Source: Pseudophaeomoniella oleicola
Taxonomy: Eukaryota > Ascomycota > Eurotiomycetes > Phaeomoniellales > Phaeomoniellaceae
Assembly (NCBI GenBank): GCA_003868215.1
Contig: QWDQ01000026.1
Coordinates: 268,533-332,532 of the forward strand
Reading direction: 5' to 3'
Length of the DNA: 64,000 nucleotides
Each line of letters starts with the position of its first letter. The first letter of the stretch is position 1. The notes under the pieces were generated by a model. The model searched no databases. It saw nothing but the letters and a program-made list of their open reading frames with translations, and had not been told where the DNA came from. A program made the translations under genes and the position numbers. This document shows positions 1 to 11,539 of the stretch, piece by piece.

Positions 1-903
1 CCTCTTGGATAGTCTGGGTCTGATACAGCGAGATGTTGGTAGTGGGGTGTTGTCAGGATGCTCTTTAACTATCTTGGTGTTATCAGCACCGATGAAATGT
101 GATGATAAGGAAGCCCGGATCTGTTCCGAATGTGCCATGTACACGTGATCGTCGATACCCCTCAGGGGGTTGGAGCTACCACATTTACTCCTATCATTTT
201 CATTTCTCTCTCATCCTCTACTACTACGTAGTACGTTGGATCTTTGCTTCTCCAGTCTTTCTGCATACCCAACAGCCTCTTTGAGCTTAGACTGATTAAG
301 CCATCTACTCTTTTGAGCAAAGACAAGACCATGGCCTCTACACTTTCAAGCATTGGCTGAGCTCGCAACTACCCTGTATGTGAGCACTGGAAGCAATGTT
401 GTTCGACGAGCGCAGCAAGGATAGTAGTGACACTTACTGCAAACAAGCAAGCGCGTATCTGACAAATGTCGCACTTCTTGATTGACTCCCAATACCATCC
501 GCACCCCTCTGATCATGGACACGTTCCCTAGCATGGTAAGGGCTTCCTATGGGGTAGCAACCCATAACCATACCTACGGGTCCCCTCCAACGTGGGAATT
601 CAGTCGAACATTTCCAAGTGGCCTTAACAGAGACACGATGAGTCAGAAATCCCCTTCAGAATCATCGGAAACTACAATCCAGACCCCGGGTAGCGGCCGA
701 CCGAAGCCAACCCTATCAGCATGCGATAAGCGCGGAGTGGGCACTTCAGCGTATCGACGATAAGACCTTCGAGTCCCGATATTCCTATATATCCATGTTT
801 TCCGATCCTTCTCGCGACGTCGCTCTGCTGCTTTTTTTCTTTCAGTGCTGTTCTTCCTGTAACATATCGTTCTATATCCTACGCTTTGGCATTCCCGCGC
901 GTC
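1..903. other. Intergenic / promoter region of the urea transporter
   Basis: No convincing gene is visible; the short open frames here have no recognisable domain or start context. The region holds a 12-bp perfect palindrome (222-233) and several GATA-type sites before the transporter start. Confidence 0.6.
725..764. promoter_or_regulatory. Paired GATAAG sites upstream of the urea transporter
   Basis: Two GATAAG hexamers (725-730 and 759-764) lie 140-180 bp before the transporter ATG. Another GATAAG is at 104-109 and a reverse TGATAA at 80-85. HGATAR is the binding site of AreA/Nit2-type nitrogen GATA factors in filamentous fungi, and closely spaced pairs are the usual arrangement of working sites. 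Nitrogen control of this gene is therefore inferred, not shown. Confidence 0.45.
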
Positions 904-3315
904 ATGGCATCCGCAGTAACAGAAAAGCCTCCCCTACCCCAAGGTGTTGCTTATGGGATTGTACTAGGTATCATCTCATCTCCAGTCAATGTGCCCTCGT
1001 CTAATTATTCGTCAAGGTTTTGGTATCGTCTTTGCCTTGTGCATGAACTTGATAACCTACATCAGCCGGCGATTCCTAAGTGAAGGAAAAGTATGCGAAA
1101 AGCGATTCGGCCTCGTTGAACTGTACAATTGACTGGATTTTACAGGATGTCGGTACTCTGATGACTGCGAAGAAGACCGTCAATACTGGCCTTGTCGCAG
1201 CCGCCGTTGTCTCATCCTGGTGTTACGCAGCAACCATCCTCAACTCTGTCCGATTGACCTACGTTTATGGCTTCTCTTCTTTGTGGTGGTTCGCCTCCGG
1301 TTGTACATTCCAAATCGTTGCTTATTCGATCCTGGCTATCGAACTCAAGAGGCGAGCACCACGTGCCAATACAATTTTGGAAGCTGTACGGGTCCGCTTT
1401 GGGAACGTTGTCCACCTAGTTTTCTTTGCCTATGGTGTTGCAGTCCAAGTGCTAGTGACGGCGAACTTGTTGCTCGGAGCATCTGCGGCCTTTGAAGCAA
1501 TGTCTGGCGCCAATACTGTCGCAATGAATTACCTGATTCCCGTCGGAGTCGTCGTCTACACATATCTTGGCGGTCTGAAGTCAACATTTCTCTCCGACTA
1601 CTTGCATACTATCGTTATATACATTATCCTTCTGGTCTGTATGTTCAAGGTGATGGCCAGTAGCAGCCTCTCTATCCTTGGCTCTCCCGGCAAGCTCTGG
1701 GATCTGCTGCAAGAAGCACAGATAGAGACCCCTTGCTTTGGGGCAAAAGACGGTTCATATCTTACCATGACAAGTGGTCAAGGTCTCCTGTTGGCCGCAG
1801 TTATTCTCGTTAGTGGATTTGGATGTGTTTTCGGAGATCCAAGCTATGGACAGAAAGCCATCGCTGGCAAAGCAAGGTTTGATATTTCGTTATTACTGCG
1901 TCAATAATCTGATTGTATCGCAGTGCAGTTGTCAAAGGATATTTTTTCGGGGCTGCCTGCTGGTTTGCCAGTAAGCTCAGATCAAGGTCGACCATTTACT
2001 GGCCTTTTTACTGATTTTTTCAAGTTCCTCTTGGTCTTTGCGCGACCATGGCCTTTGTTGGCATTGCTCTTCAGACAAAAACAGGACTTCCATATTGGCC
2101 CGTACCAGGTGGAATCACTCCCTACCAGCTTACGAATGCCTTGGTTTTTCCGTACGCTGCCGAAGCTCTCATGGGTGTTGGCGGGGCAGTCGCTGTTATC
2201 ATCATGGTTTTCATGGCTGTCACGTCGTCTTTTAGTGCCGAGCTTATTGCCCATGCTTCAATTGTTACCTTCGACTTATATCAGCCTTATATCAACCCTA
2301 AAGCCACAGACCGTGAACTGAAGACCGTCTCACATATCAGTCTCGTGTGTTTCTCACTCTTCATCTCCTCATTCTGCACGGGTCTCAATGCGTCTGGTCT
2401 AAGTATGGGTTGGTTGCTAGAATTCATTGGTGTCATCATCGGTTCACAGACCTTCCCAATCACGTTTGCGTTGACTTCGGCCCACGTAAGCCGTGCATAT
2501 GAAGCAACCGCTGGTCCTATTGGTACCATTCTCGGCCTCTGTGCGTGGTTGGGAACAACGAAGGGCATGTATGGAGCAGTCAACGTCACAACGACGTACG
2601 AAAGTAAGTGTTCCATCCGCTCAGCCATGGTCCTCAGCCTCAGCATGCTGCTGCGATCCTTTAAAGACACTGACACTTGCTCTCTCATTCAGATTGGCCA
2701 ATGTTCGCTGGGTGTATGACGAGTCTTTTCGTTCCTCTGTTGATGTGGCTCGCGTGGCGACCTTTCATCAGAGCACCCTACAACTGGGACGATTTGTTCT
2801 TTATGCGTGCCATCCAGCCTCGGCCAGAAGACCATGACTATACGCATGACGATCAGTCTGATCTGGGCGAAGACTATGACCCCAAAGACTTGAAGAAAGC
2901 GGCTTTTATGGCCAAGGTTGTAACTGTGGTCTTGTTTCTGATTTTCCTGATTATAATTGTGAGTCCTGCGATATTTAAAAGCCTTCCAGCTTGCTCTAAT
3001 GCGTGATCTCTCCAGCCATTTTCACTATACGGAAGTGGATATACCTTCTCCCGGAAATTCTTCCTCGGATGGACCATCATCGTGTTCCTTTGGTCCTGGT
3101 GTGCAGCTTTATATATCTTCACTGCGCCGATTTGGGAAGCGCGGGAGTCCATCATCAGAGTCTTGCGGGGATCCGTCAAGAAAGGAAAAAGCGCCACTAC
3201 GGAAGGCCACAGCCCTAACAGCATGAGGGGTACCAGCGAAGGTGTTGTGGAGCCAGAGTTCAAAGGAGGTGCCATGGAGAGTGTTTCCCAGTCCGTGGAC
3301 GAGAAATCGCGGTGA
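904..3315 (+). CDS. dur3: Urea active transporter, Dur3 type (sodium:solute symporter family)
   Basis: Seven exons: 904-967, 1017-1090, 1146-1876, 1924-1970, 2025-2603, 2693-2958, 3016-3315; 686 aa. The protein is a multi-span plasma membrane transporter. Dur3-like signatures are seen in order: PLPQGVAYGIVLG at the N-terminus, TGLVAAAVVSSW, AILAIELKRRAP, the GDPSYGQKAIAGK loop, WFAIPLG, and the long central block containing AELIAHASIVTFDLY. The first ATG sits just before the conserved N-terminal motif. Known family members import urea (some also polyamines) by proton symport; substrate is inferred from similarity. The C-terminal tail is hydrophilic. No urease or amidolyase gene is nearby. GATA sites upstream fit nitrogen control. 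Confidence 0.9.
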
Positions 3316-4274
3316 CAACATGGAGATGCGTATGCTCATTCTTTCTTTCTTTGCCAGTCATGGAAACTCCATGATATTGGGGTCTTTTACTGTTCTAGGT
3401 AAAGCCTAGGATCCTATATGGTAGATTCAAAACTCCTATATTAATGAAACGGTCACTAAACTCGAAGCTTAATCTGATTTTCTAGTGTAGTGAAATGGGT
3501 AACTGACACCAGATTACAACGTAGTACGTATTCACGCACAGATGCTGGAAGACGATTCTACGCCGTTCGCTATATCTGGTGTGCTTCGTGTGAAGTCCGA
3601 TGTCTCTACCCGGCGGCATTCCCTCCATTTATCGCCCCCTGATCCCCCGCACTCCACCCCCGCAGACCGCAGACTTCAAGTTCGATTCAACGTCACTCCT
3701 TTGAATTGCGAGTTGAAATGCAACCACAAAGCCACCGAGCTGTAGCCAATCGATGATACAGGGACCTGGGATCGATCACCTATCTATGGCTGCGAACGTC
3801 AGCTGAATCTCAGAGATCCGTTAACCGAACCCCTCACACATCATACAATTCGTACCTCAACAATGGTTGTCCAATGGATATTCTCTTCGGATATTTGTTG
3901 GAATCCATAGCACTCACAATGATGCTTTTCTCGGGCAAGAGGCAATAGATAAGGGAATTTCAGTACCTGTCAGCTTCGAAGAATGGGATCCTCTGGCAGC
4001 CCAATGATCGCATATACTTCTCGGTGCCTTCTCGCTGTTCCCCCGTTTGAAAGTCAATCTTCCCCCGCACTTGATCTAATCCCAATTGTCTACCCGTGGT
4101 GTGGGATGTCTACTATGTGTAGATGTTATCGAGATATAAGGATACCTTGACTTCGTAGCGAAAACATTTGGAGTGCAAGGTCTGCGCTGTAATCCTGATC
4201 GTCCCCTATTCCTTTCTTGTTCATCTCCGTTCATCTACCCCATCCATTTCGCAAGACAGCACTATTGTACGAGA
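3316..4274. other. Intergenic region
   Basis: Transporter 3' flank and monooxygenase promoter. Only short unsupported frames occur. A GTAGTACGTA word lies near 3520-3530. Confidence 0.6.
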
Positions 4275-6546
4275 ATGGCCGCCGCTGCAGTCCAGATCCC
4301 TTCACATGATCGTGTCGAGCCAGGCTCCCATCAGCTCCAGATAGCGGATATCCCGGTATCGACAGCAGAGCCAGATGTGAAGCCTTTTGATGTTGCATTG
4401 AAATGGATCAACGCTTTCCAAGACATCCTTGACACCAAACAATGGAATAGCCTACAGAAATTATTCCTGAATGAGGCATATTGGAGGGATCAATTGTGCT
4501 TGTCATGGAATTACCGTATGTACAATTCCATAGAGTTAATGGGAAATCTGACATCTAGTAGATACGTTCAAAGGGGCTGATAGCATGGCGAAATTTCTAC
4601 ACGCACATAAGAAAGGGTCTCGTCTTCAGAAGATAGAGCTCGACACATCTGCCAAAGGACGGGAACCAACGGTCGCAGCCCTCGACTACAACGGGAGTGT
4701 GAAGAGTGTCAATGCATATGTAACTCTTGAAACTGACGTTGGTCGCGGACGTGGTATTTTGCGTCTTTGCAAAGATCCAATGGAAGGTGGCCATGCCAGC
4801 TGGAAGGCGTTCACGCTATTCACAACGCTGCGTGAGCTCAAGAGATATGAAGAGCCTCTCGGTCCTCGACGAGCTGCCGGTGTCCAACATGGTGGACGAC
4901 CTGGTCGCTTGAATTGGCTGGACAGAAGAGAGATCGAGAAGAACTACAGTGATGGGTCGCAGCCGACTGTGCTCATTGTCGGTATGTCTTGTCTTGTCTT
5001 CTCTAGTCGGAGCACATACTCATGAAGCTAGGCGCCGGACAGGCAGGATTAACATTAGCCGCAAGGCTCAAGATGCTCGGTGTCAACACTCTACTCATTC
5101 ATAACAACAAACGAGTTGGCGACAACTGGCGCAAGAGATACCATCAGTTGGTCCTACATGACCCTGTCTGGTATGACCATTTGTGCGTATAGACACGGCC
5201 CATGGTTTGCCTTTTCCCTATGACTTACGCTATATGCAGACCCTATATCCCATTCCCGGAGTTCTGGCCCAAGTTCACACCCAAAGACAAACTCGGCGAT
5301 TGGTTTGATTCTTACGCAGACTCACTAGAACTCAACGTCTGGAACGAGGTCACCATCAAAGACAGCCAGTACGACGATACCAAAAAGGAATGGACAATTC
5401 GTCTAGAGCGACCGGTCAATGGCTCAATTGAAGAGCGTGAGTAAATCATGTCCCCCCAGACCAGCTTCAGCTCATATGTTCAGGTACCATGCGTCCACGC
5501 TTCGTAGTCCAAGCCACAGGTCACTCGGGAGAGAAGAAGTTCCCGTCACATATCAAGGGAATCGACACTTTCAAAGGTGACGTCTTGTGTCACTCTTCCG
5601 AGCATAAAGGGGCGAAACCAAATTCGCACGGCAAAAAGGCCATCGTAGTTGGTTGTTGTAACTCTGGACATGACATCGCCCAGGACTTTTACGAAAATGG
5701 TTATGATGTTACTATTGTTCAACGAAGCAGCACCTACGTAATGTCGAGTCAGAACGGGCTTGACGTGCTACTCGGTGGTCTATACGATGAGAATGGCGTA
5801 CGTATCACTCACTCTTCCCATCCAATGTATATCGCAAGGCTCATCATATTAACCCATCAAAAATTCCCAGCCCCCAACCGAAGACGCCGATCTAGCATTC
5901 ATGTCCATCCCCAACGCCCTCCTAAAACGCATCCACATCGACGCAACCAAAGAAATCGCCCGCCGCGACGCTCCTTTACTCGACGGCCTCGCCAAGGCCG
6001 GCTTCAAACTCGACCACGGCCCCAACGACTCCGGGTTCTTCATGAAATATTTCCAACGTGGCGGTGGGTATTACATCGACGTCGGCGCGAGTCAGTTGAT
6101 CATCGACGGGAAGATCAAGGTCAAACAGGGGCAAGAGATCGACGTCGTGGAGGAGCACGGCTTGCTATTCGCGGATGGATCGAGGTTGGAAGCAGACGAA
6201 ATCGTTTTCGCGACTGGATACGATAACATGAGGTATATCAATCCCTTCCCTATCGACCCCCTCTTTTTTTTCCCCAAACAACCCCTCTCCCCTTTTACTA
6301 ACCTCCTTTTCCCTCGTCACTAGAGGAACAACACACCAAATCTTCGGCCCCGAAATCGCCTCCCGCGTCCCCGACGTCTGGGGCTTCGACGCCGAAGGCG
6401 AGATCCGCACGATGTGGCGCCGCACCGGCTTCGAAGGGCTGTGGTTCATGGGCGGCAATCTCGCGCTGTGTCGGTATTTCAGTCGGATGTTGGCGTTGCA
6501 GTTGAAGGCGTTGGTCGAGGGGGTTATGGAGTATGGGGATGTATAA
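4275..6546 (+). CDS. FAD/NADPH-dependent monooxygenase (flavin-containing monooxygenase-like)
   Basis: Seven exons: 4275-4515, 4562-4981, 5032-5182, 5240-5436, 5484-5797, 5871-6232, 6324-6546; 635 aa. Residues 1-200 look like the N-terminal alpha+beta extension common in fungal YUCCA-like monooxygenases (WRDQLCLSW, TFKGADSMAKFL). The FAD Rossmann motif GAGQAG is at about 221-226. The second nucleotide-binding motif reads GCCNSG (393-398), with Cys at the usual middle glycine. The ATGY motif near 554 and a C-terminal GLWFMGGNLALCRYFSR block complete the fold. Such enzymes oxygenate small nucleophilic or carbonyl substrates; the substrate here is unknown. Exons 6-7 are much richer in C-ending codons than exons 1-5. 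Confidence 0.85.
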
Positions 6547-7085
6547 TATATACCTTCCCTTCCAATCGAGAGTCAGAGTCAGAGTGCGTGAGTAATTAAT
6601 TACTTCAGTCAATTTCCACGATACCCAACCAACCCAATTCCGAAATCTCCCATCGTCATAAATAAGGCACTATAAGTTTTTTCCCCTCTTTATCTCAAAC
6701 ACGAAGAACAGTGATTGTATTATCATGAGATAGATGCCCATGATATACATAACATGACGAGACAAAACATACACACGTGAAAATGGCTGCTGATTGATGA
6801 ATGTATCTTAGATATTCGAGGGAGGGAGCGAGCAAGCGAGGAAGTTGTCTTCGTCTTGTCGTGCGTATGTGTGTGTGTGTGTGAGTGAGAGAGAGAGAGA
6901 GAGAGAGAGAAAAGGGGAGGAGGTCTTGCGGATTTGAATATACATATCTAGGTATACATAGATACTATATCCAGGTACCCATCTACTTTTACTCACTATA
7001 CAGCAATTCAATTCCCTTTCTTTCTTTCCATCTATCTATCTAAATACATACACATATATACACATACACAAACCCAAAATCATTC
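6547..7085. other. Intergenic region between convergent genes
   Basis: 3' flanks of the monooxygenase and the FMP32-like gene. It is AT-rich and holds a compound GT/GA microsatellite and ATAC-rich simple sequence; no gene is seen. Confidence 0.6.
6867..6911. repeat. Compound (GT)n-(GA)n microsatellite
   Basis: A GT dinucleotide run (about 6867-6884) passes into a GA run (about 6886-6911) in the convergent intergenic spacer. Confidence 0.9.
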
Positions 7086-8360
7086 TCATCCAAGCGACTC
7101 GGCAATATCCCCCTCGGTTTTCGTCTGCGTGCCTTGATCGACCTGAGATGCGGGATTCAATCGGGCCTCGGTCTGGGCTTTCTCGGCCGCTTCGCGGGCC
7201 TGCGTGCGGCGCTTTTCGGCTTCTTCGCGCTCGCGGTTGAGGACGGAGGAGTAGTTTAAAGAGGCTATTATCATGACTACAGTAAGGGGTCAGTGATTTG
7301 GTAAGGATTTGAGGGGTGGAGAAGGGAGGGAGAAGGAGGGCTTACAGGCTGCAGCGCCGATGGCGATGGCGGCTCGGCGAGTCAAAACCCATCGTAGACC
7401 TTCGACTTGGCTTTTGCTGTCGCTGTTCAACGTGACGGTGATTTCGTAGTTGAGCTGTTGGATCTTCGCGTCGAGTTTGCGCTTCTCGTCCTGCGACGCC
7501 ATTTTCCGGTCGTTGAACATCGCCTTGAGTTCCTCGCGCAACGACAGCATGTCCTGCGTGACTTTCTGGTTCAAGATGTCGTAGTCGTGCTGCAGTTGGG
7601 CGCGTTGGGAGCGCTGCGTCTGCATTTCCGAGTGCCGCGAGGTTTGGAGCGAGGTGCGGAGCTCGCTGCAGGCGGCTTGGAAGAGGTACGTTTCGTTTTC
7701 GACGTCAGATTTGGAGACGAGGGTTTCGCGTGCGAGGTCGAGGTTTTCGGCGAGCATGGCGCGGACTCCCTTCATGATTATGATCGATTGTTGCTCGGAG
7801 TATCCCCCTTGGGCAAGGTCGCGGACGAGGGTGTAGGTGTCAAAATGGTGTACGTAAGGTGGTGGAGAGAGATGGGGAGCTTTGTGACCACCGTGCCGGA
7901 CAGACGGTGGTGGTGTCTTCAGAACAATGTCCAGTGGTGTCCCGCTCCTCTTCATATTCTCGTAATCCTTGAGCTCATCAAGGTCTTGCTTATGGGTGTC
8001 TTCAGCGTTCTCTCCTCCTTTGGATTCCTCTGCCGGCTGGCTCGAGCCTTGCTGGGAACCTGCGGACTTCTCATCGCCTTCGCTGCTCTTATCTGGTTGC
8101 GACTGCGACTGCGGCTCCGATCGACCAGAGCTGGGCAACGCCTTCACAGGGTTGTCTGGCGGTGGTATCTGGGGCTCATTTGCAGGACCATATCTCTGCG
8201 CGTAACTGTCCTGCCGCAAGTTGCCAGCCGAGTGGAAGGCGCAGGTTTGGGATGGTCGCTTTGAATTTCGCAGAGTGGGATGGCGCACTGATGTGCGTGT
8301 CTTCGGCTTGCACTGACGGACCAGAGACGACAGTATGAGTCGGGGGGCTACGTTCGACAT
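7086..8360 (-). CDS. Mitochondrial coiled-coil inner-membrane protein, FMP32/CCDC90 (DUF1640) family
   Basis: Two exons on the minus strand: 8360-7346 and 7276-7086; 401 aa. The N-terminus (MSNVAPRLILSSLVRQ) is basic and hydroxylated like a mitochondrial presequence. A low-complexity Ser/Gln/Glu linker follows (about 80-125). The DUF1640 core starts at FDTYTLVRDL (173) and runs through coiled coil to about 320. One membrane helix spans about 330-346, joined across the intron, and a charged tail follows. Family members are mitochondrial (yeast Fmp32, human CCDC90A/B, linked to respiratory-chain assembly and calcium uptake). The start at 8360 precedes the presequence; the open frame runs further upstream to 8465. 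A long frame on the other strand is a shadow of biased codon use. Confidence 0.82.
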
Positions 8361-8719
8361 CGTGAGTGTCCGGAAGCGTGCTGCTCCTCGAAACACGCAG
8401 GTGACAGACGAGCCAGAGCAGAGTAGACTGTTTCCTGGTTGTCGATGAGCAGGTTCTTCTAGCATGTGAGTGCGTGCACGTACGCTTCTCTACAAATTAC
8501 AATATTTTGAAACCCGATTTCGGCAGATGATGTTTTCGGCAGCGGGACACGGGCCCATCCATTCCATCATCCACTTCGCGCGTATCTCGGGGAAGCTGTC
8601 AAAACACATCTCCTGTTGAAGTATATCTACTACATATATGTAGAGCATATATATATATCCATCTCAAGTCGAAATTGCCCAAACAATATACAGACTGTAT
8701 CAATACAGGCATCATTCCT
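8361..8719. other. Intergenic region
   Basis: Promoter of the FMP32-like gene and 3' flank of the isomerase gene, with AT-rich ATATAT sequence near 8640-8660. No gene is seen. Confidence 0.55.
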
Positions 8720-9565
8720 TCAAAGCTTGTGTCTCTTTTCCCCGCTGGCCATCTTCCGGAACTCTTCCTGGGGTACTCCCTTCGCGAACCTATCCAAGCC
8801 TCCCATCACTTCTCTGACCCCTTGTGCTTCCATATCCGCTCTCTCTTTTTCTCTGATGAGTGCCTTAATTTTGATCAAGCTCTCCTGGTTGAGATGATCC
8901 CCCAGCTTATCTTTCACCTCTGCTATGACATTGTCTAGGAACTTGTCGTCTGCGGGAAACTCCTGGTTCACGAAACCTGAAGCCAGAAGCTTATCCATGG
9001 TGATCTTCCGAGACATCATCAAAGCTTCATTGGCAAGCGAGATCCCCAAACGGTTGACAAATCCAACACTTGCTCCACCCTCGGTAACCAGGCCAAGAGA
9101 CGAGAAAGGAGTGAGAAGGTAGGTTTCTGGTGTCGCATAAATGAAATCACTAAAGCCTATCAAGGCAGCACTAAGGCCAATGGCTGGACCGTTCAAGGCT
9201 GTGATGAGGATTTTCGGGTGAGTGTAGAAGCTACGTGTTATATCGAGATTGTTGCTCACAAAGCTTCGTAATATCTCTCTTCGCGCTGCATGTCTTTCAC
9301 TCTCCGAAATGGTCGGGTCCGAGGCATTTGGAGCGATAGGTTTCGATAAGCTGACATCTGCTCCAGCTGAGAAAAAGCGTCCGGTCCCTGTGAGAATGGT
9401 GATGACTATTGAGGGATCAGAAGCAACGTCTTGGAGGAGACATGATAGGCGGTAATACTGATCCTGATTCAGAGCGTTGAGCTTGCCAGGATTACTTATT
9501 GTGATGATGGCCAATGGTGGTTCGAGAGTGAGAGAGACGACTTCTGCATCAGATGGACTCGACAT
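8720..9565 (-). CDS. eci1: Peroxisomal delta3,delta2-enoyl-CoA isomerase (crotonase family)
   Basis: Single exon, 281 aa, the usual length for yeast Eci1-type enzymes. The crotonase fold is shown by NPGKLNALN (25-33), the oxyanion-hole motif FSAGAD (65-70) and ALNGPAIGLSAAL (123-135). Glu162 in SLGLVTEGGASVGF matches the catalytic glutamate of the Eci1 group. The C-terminus is HKL, a peroxisomal PTS1-type signal. The family shifts the double bond of cis- or trans-3-enoyl-CoA to trans-2 during beta-oxidation of unsaturated fatty acids. A hydratase activity cannot be excluded, but the single TEGG glutamate pattern favours isomerase. Confidence 0.85.
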   Translation of the reverse strand: MSSPSDAEVVSLTLEPPLAIITISNPGKLNALNQDQYYRLSCLLQDVASDPSIVITILTGTGRFFSAGADVSLSKPIAPNASDPTISESERHAARREILRSFVSNNLDITRSFYTHPKILITALNGPAIGLSAALIGFSDFIYATPETYLLTPFSSLGLVTEGGASVGFVNRLGISLANEALMMSRKITMDKLLASGFVNQEFPADDKFLDNVIAEVKDKLGDHLNQESLIKIKALIREKERADMEAQGVREVMGGLDRFAKGVPQEEFRKMASGEKRHKL

Positions 9566-10206
9566 ACTGAAGGTAAGAAAACAACGTATAGAATACTATT
9601 CAAGATTGAGAGGAGATGGCAGATCCAGTGTCCGTTCCTACAGCAGTTTGTAGGGAAGAGTCGATACAACCAACGCAATGGAAGTGTAGCTGTATCTGTA
9701 GCTGTGGCCGTGAGAGGTCAAGTTACATTGTTGCAAGAAGTCTCATGATAAGTTAGGTCGGTAGAGAAAAGCACACAGAAATACCTACCATAGGAATTAT
9801 ATACTCTACTAAGTCACAGCAACATCACGATCCGAGGTGAGGTGAAGATCAATCACATGGAGAAGAGGAGAAAAAGGGAAGTTGTGGGGAAACCGAGGTC
9901 AACCCAATCCAGTAAAAGGCCGGAAGATTGATTCTCTTAATTAACCATTCAGATGTGAGTTATTAGACCCAGACGACAATTAATAGACCCTGGGCCATAA
10001 AAAACCCAAGTGGTGGAAGCTCCCGGGACGCCTTATACCAACGAAACCCTCAAGAGATCTAAAGAGTCCAGTCCGTAAGAAGCGACGACAACAGCCAATC
10101 GTTTTTTTTTGGATAGAGAGAATATCTTATAAGGAGATCTGTTGGTCTGTTGGACGAAGTGTGCCTTGGGTTGCATAAAGGGTTTTGATTCTCAGTGCAT
10201 GCGACC
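9566..10206. other. Divergent promoter region (isomerase / PET100)
   Basis: Lies between two divergently read start codons, so it holds both promoters. No further gene is seen. Confidence 0.6.
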
Positions 10207-10638
10207 ATGTTCAGACCGATCATGCAAAGCCTCCGCGGCACCAACCTCGAAGTCTTTAAAGTACGTTTTCTCTCATCACAGCATACCTTTTTCCTCTCTT
10301 CCTCTCCCTCTTCCCATCTTCACCCCTTTTTTTGCTAACTCCCTCCTCTCTCTCCATAGTTCGGCGTCTACGTCATGTTCCCCATCGGCTGGATGTACTA
10401 CTTCGGCACCAACCTCGAGAATCGCTTCAGTGTGCCCGACTTCTGGCCCAGTCCCGACCACTCGCACAAGATCCCCGTCGAGCGCGAAGAGATCAAGGAT
10501 GAACTGGACCGGTTGCGGAAGAAGCAGGAGCGCCAGAACGAGATCCGGCGACGGTTGGAGGAGGCGAGGACGGGAGTGAGGAATGGAGTGGTTGCTGGTC
10601 ACGATGGGGAAGGGGAAACGGTTACGGCGTCGTCGTGA
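10207..10638 (+). CDS. pet100: Cytochrome c oxidase assembly factor Pet100
   Basis: Two exons: 10207-10260 and 10360-10638; 110 aa, typical of this small family. The conserved core spans the splice junction: TNLEVFK, then FGVYVMFPIGWMYYFGTN, a single hydrophobic helix that anchors the protein in the mitochondrial inner membrane. A charged helix rich in Glu/Arg/Lys follows (about 60-90) and a Gly/Ser-rich tail ends it. In yeast Pet100 helps a late step of complex IV assembly. The short first exon makes the gene easy to miss. It converges with the serine palmitoyltransferase small-subunit gene. Confidence 0.88.
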
Positions 10639-11053
10639 GAAAGTCTGGGAGGGATGGATTTGTGATTCCGCTAAGGTCTTCACTCAAACATTTATCGGGG
10701 TGGTGATGAGCATTGGAAAAGGCGTTTCAGGAAGGAGTGATGCATTTTAAGGGCGTTGTTCTGGGGACCATGCAAATGAAAAGACCATGGGATTTGTGTT
10801 ATGTTGGATCAATCAGACAAGGATTTCAACACACCGTCATGGTGGTTCTGTACATTATATAATTAATAAGTAGCTTTCTCCTCCAAACTCCTTTCTTGAT
10901 CCCAGGCTCCATCTACACGGTAGTTCCGAACTCCATTATAAGGCCCTGGTCTCATATGACCAGAAGCCGGCCGATTACCTTCGACGCCCATCCATTTTGT
11001 AGGTCTCCCTGATTCATAGATCTTATGTCCTCGCATTATTATCATCATCATCC
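10639..11053. other. Convergent intergenic region
   Basis: 3' flanks of PET100 (+) and the small serine palmitoyltransferase subunit (-). No gene or obvious repeat is seen. Confidence 0.55.
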
Positions 11054-11539
11054 TTACAATTCCCCAACCTGCCTTCGCACTGCGTCGATGGTTGCAGCGG
11101 CGGCTCGTGGAATCTCCTTGAGTACATCACTGCTACCTCCCGCGCTCACGTTGACCGCCGTACTCTCCCCGTGCGTGTAGTACCACACTCTGTTGCATAT
11201 GGTCGCAATGTGATTCGGCAGATACATGGTGACGGCCGTTATGAGAAGAGAGAAAAGAATGAAGATGATCGAGTCTGTTCGAGAAAGTCCTGTCAGTACA
11301 GTCTCAATGAGAACCTCACGATGGAACTGGCACAATCACAAGAGGGCAATTGAATTCAGACCAACAACATCTTGTTGCGCACCAGATGTGAACTTACTGA
11401 ATACTATCTTCTCGGTCGGTGTCAACATGTAAAGCGAGAAAGTGACCTCATATTGATATCTCTTGAGGCGTAGCCAATTGATGAAGATTGCACCATACGA
11501 GTCACTGGCGCGGCGCGGTCGAGGCGGAGCGTACGACAT
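11054..11539 (-). CDS. Small subunit of serine palmitoyltransferase-like protein
   Basis: Two exons on the minus strand: 11539-11398 and 11274-11054; 120 aa. The acceptor was chosen because it joins TPTEKIVF to NSIIFILFSLLITA, restoring the family pattern, rather than an AG further upstream. A basic N-terminus leads to WLRLKRYQYEVTFSLYML, a second hydrophobic segment and MYLPNHIATICNRVWYY. These match fungal relatives of the ssSPT family (human SPTSSA/B). Such proteins sit in the ER membrane, bind the Lcb1/Lcb2 catalytic pair and raise activity of the first step of sphingolipid synthesis. The role is inferred from family resemblance. Confidence 0.75.

Noticed and set aside
482-763. 93-aa open frame upstream of the urea transporter
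   Set aside because: No family resemblance; it overlaps the GATA-site promoter region.
7407-8264. 285-aa open frame on the plus strand opposite the FMP32-like gene
   Set aside because: It is a shadow of a GC-biased coding exon; the minus strand has a recognisable family, a presequence and a proper intron.
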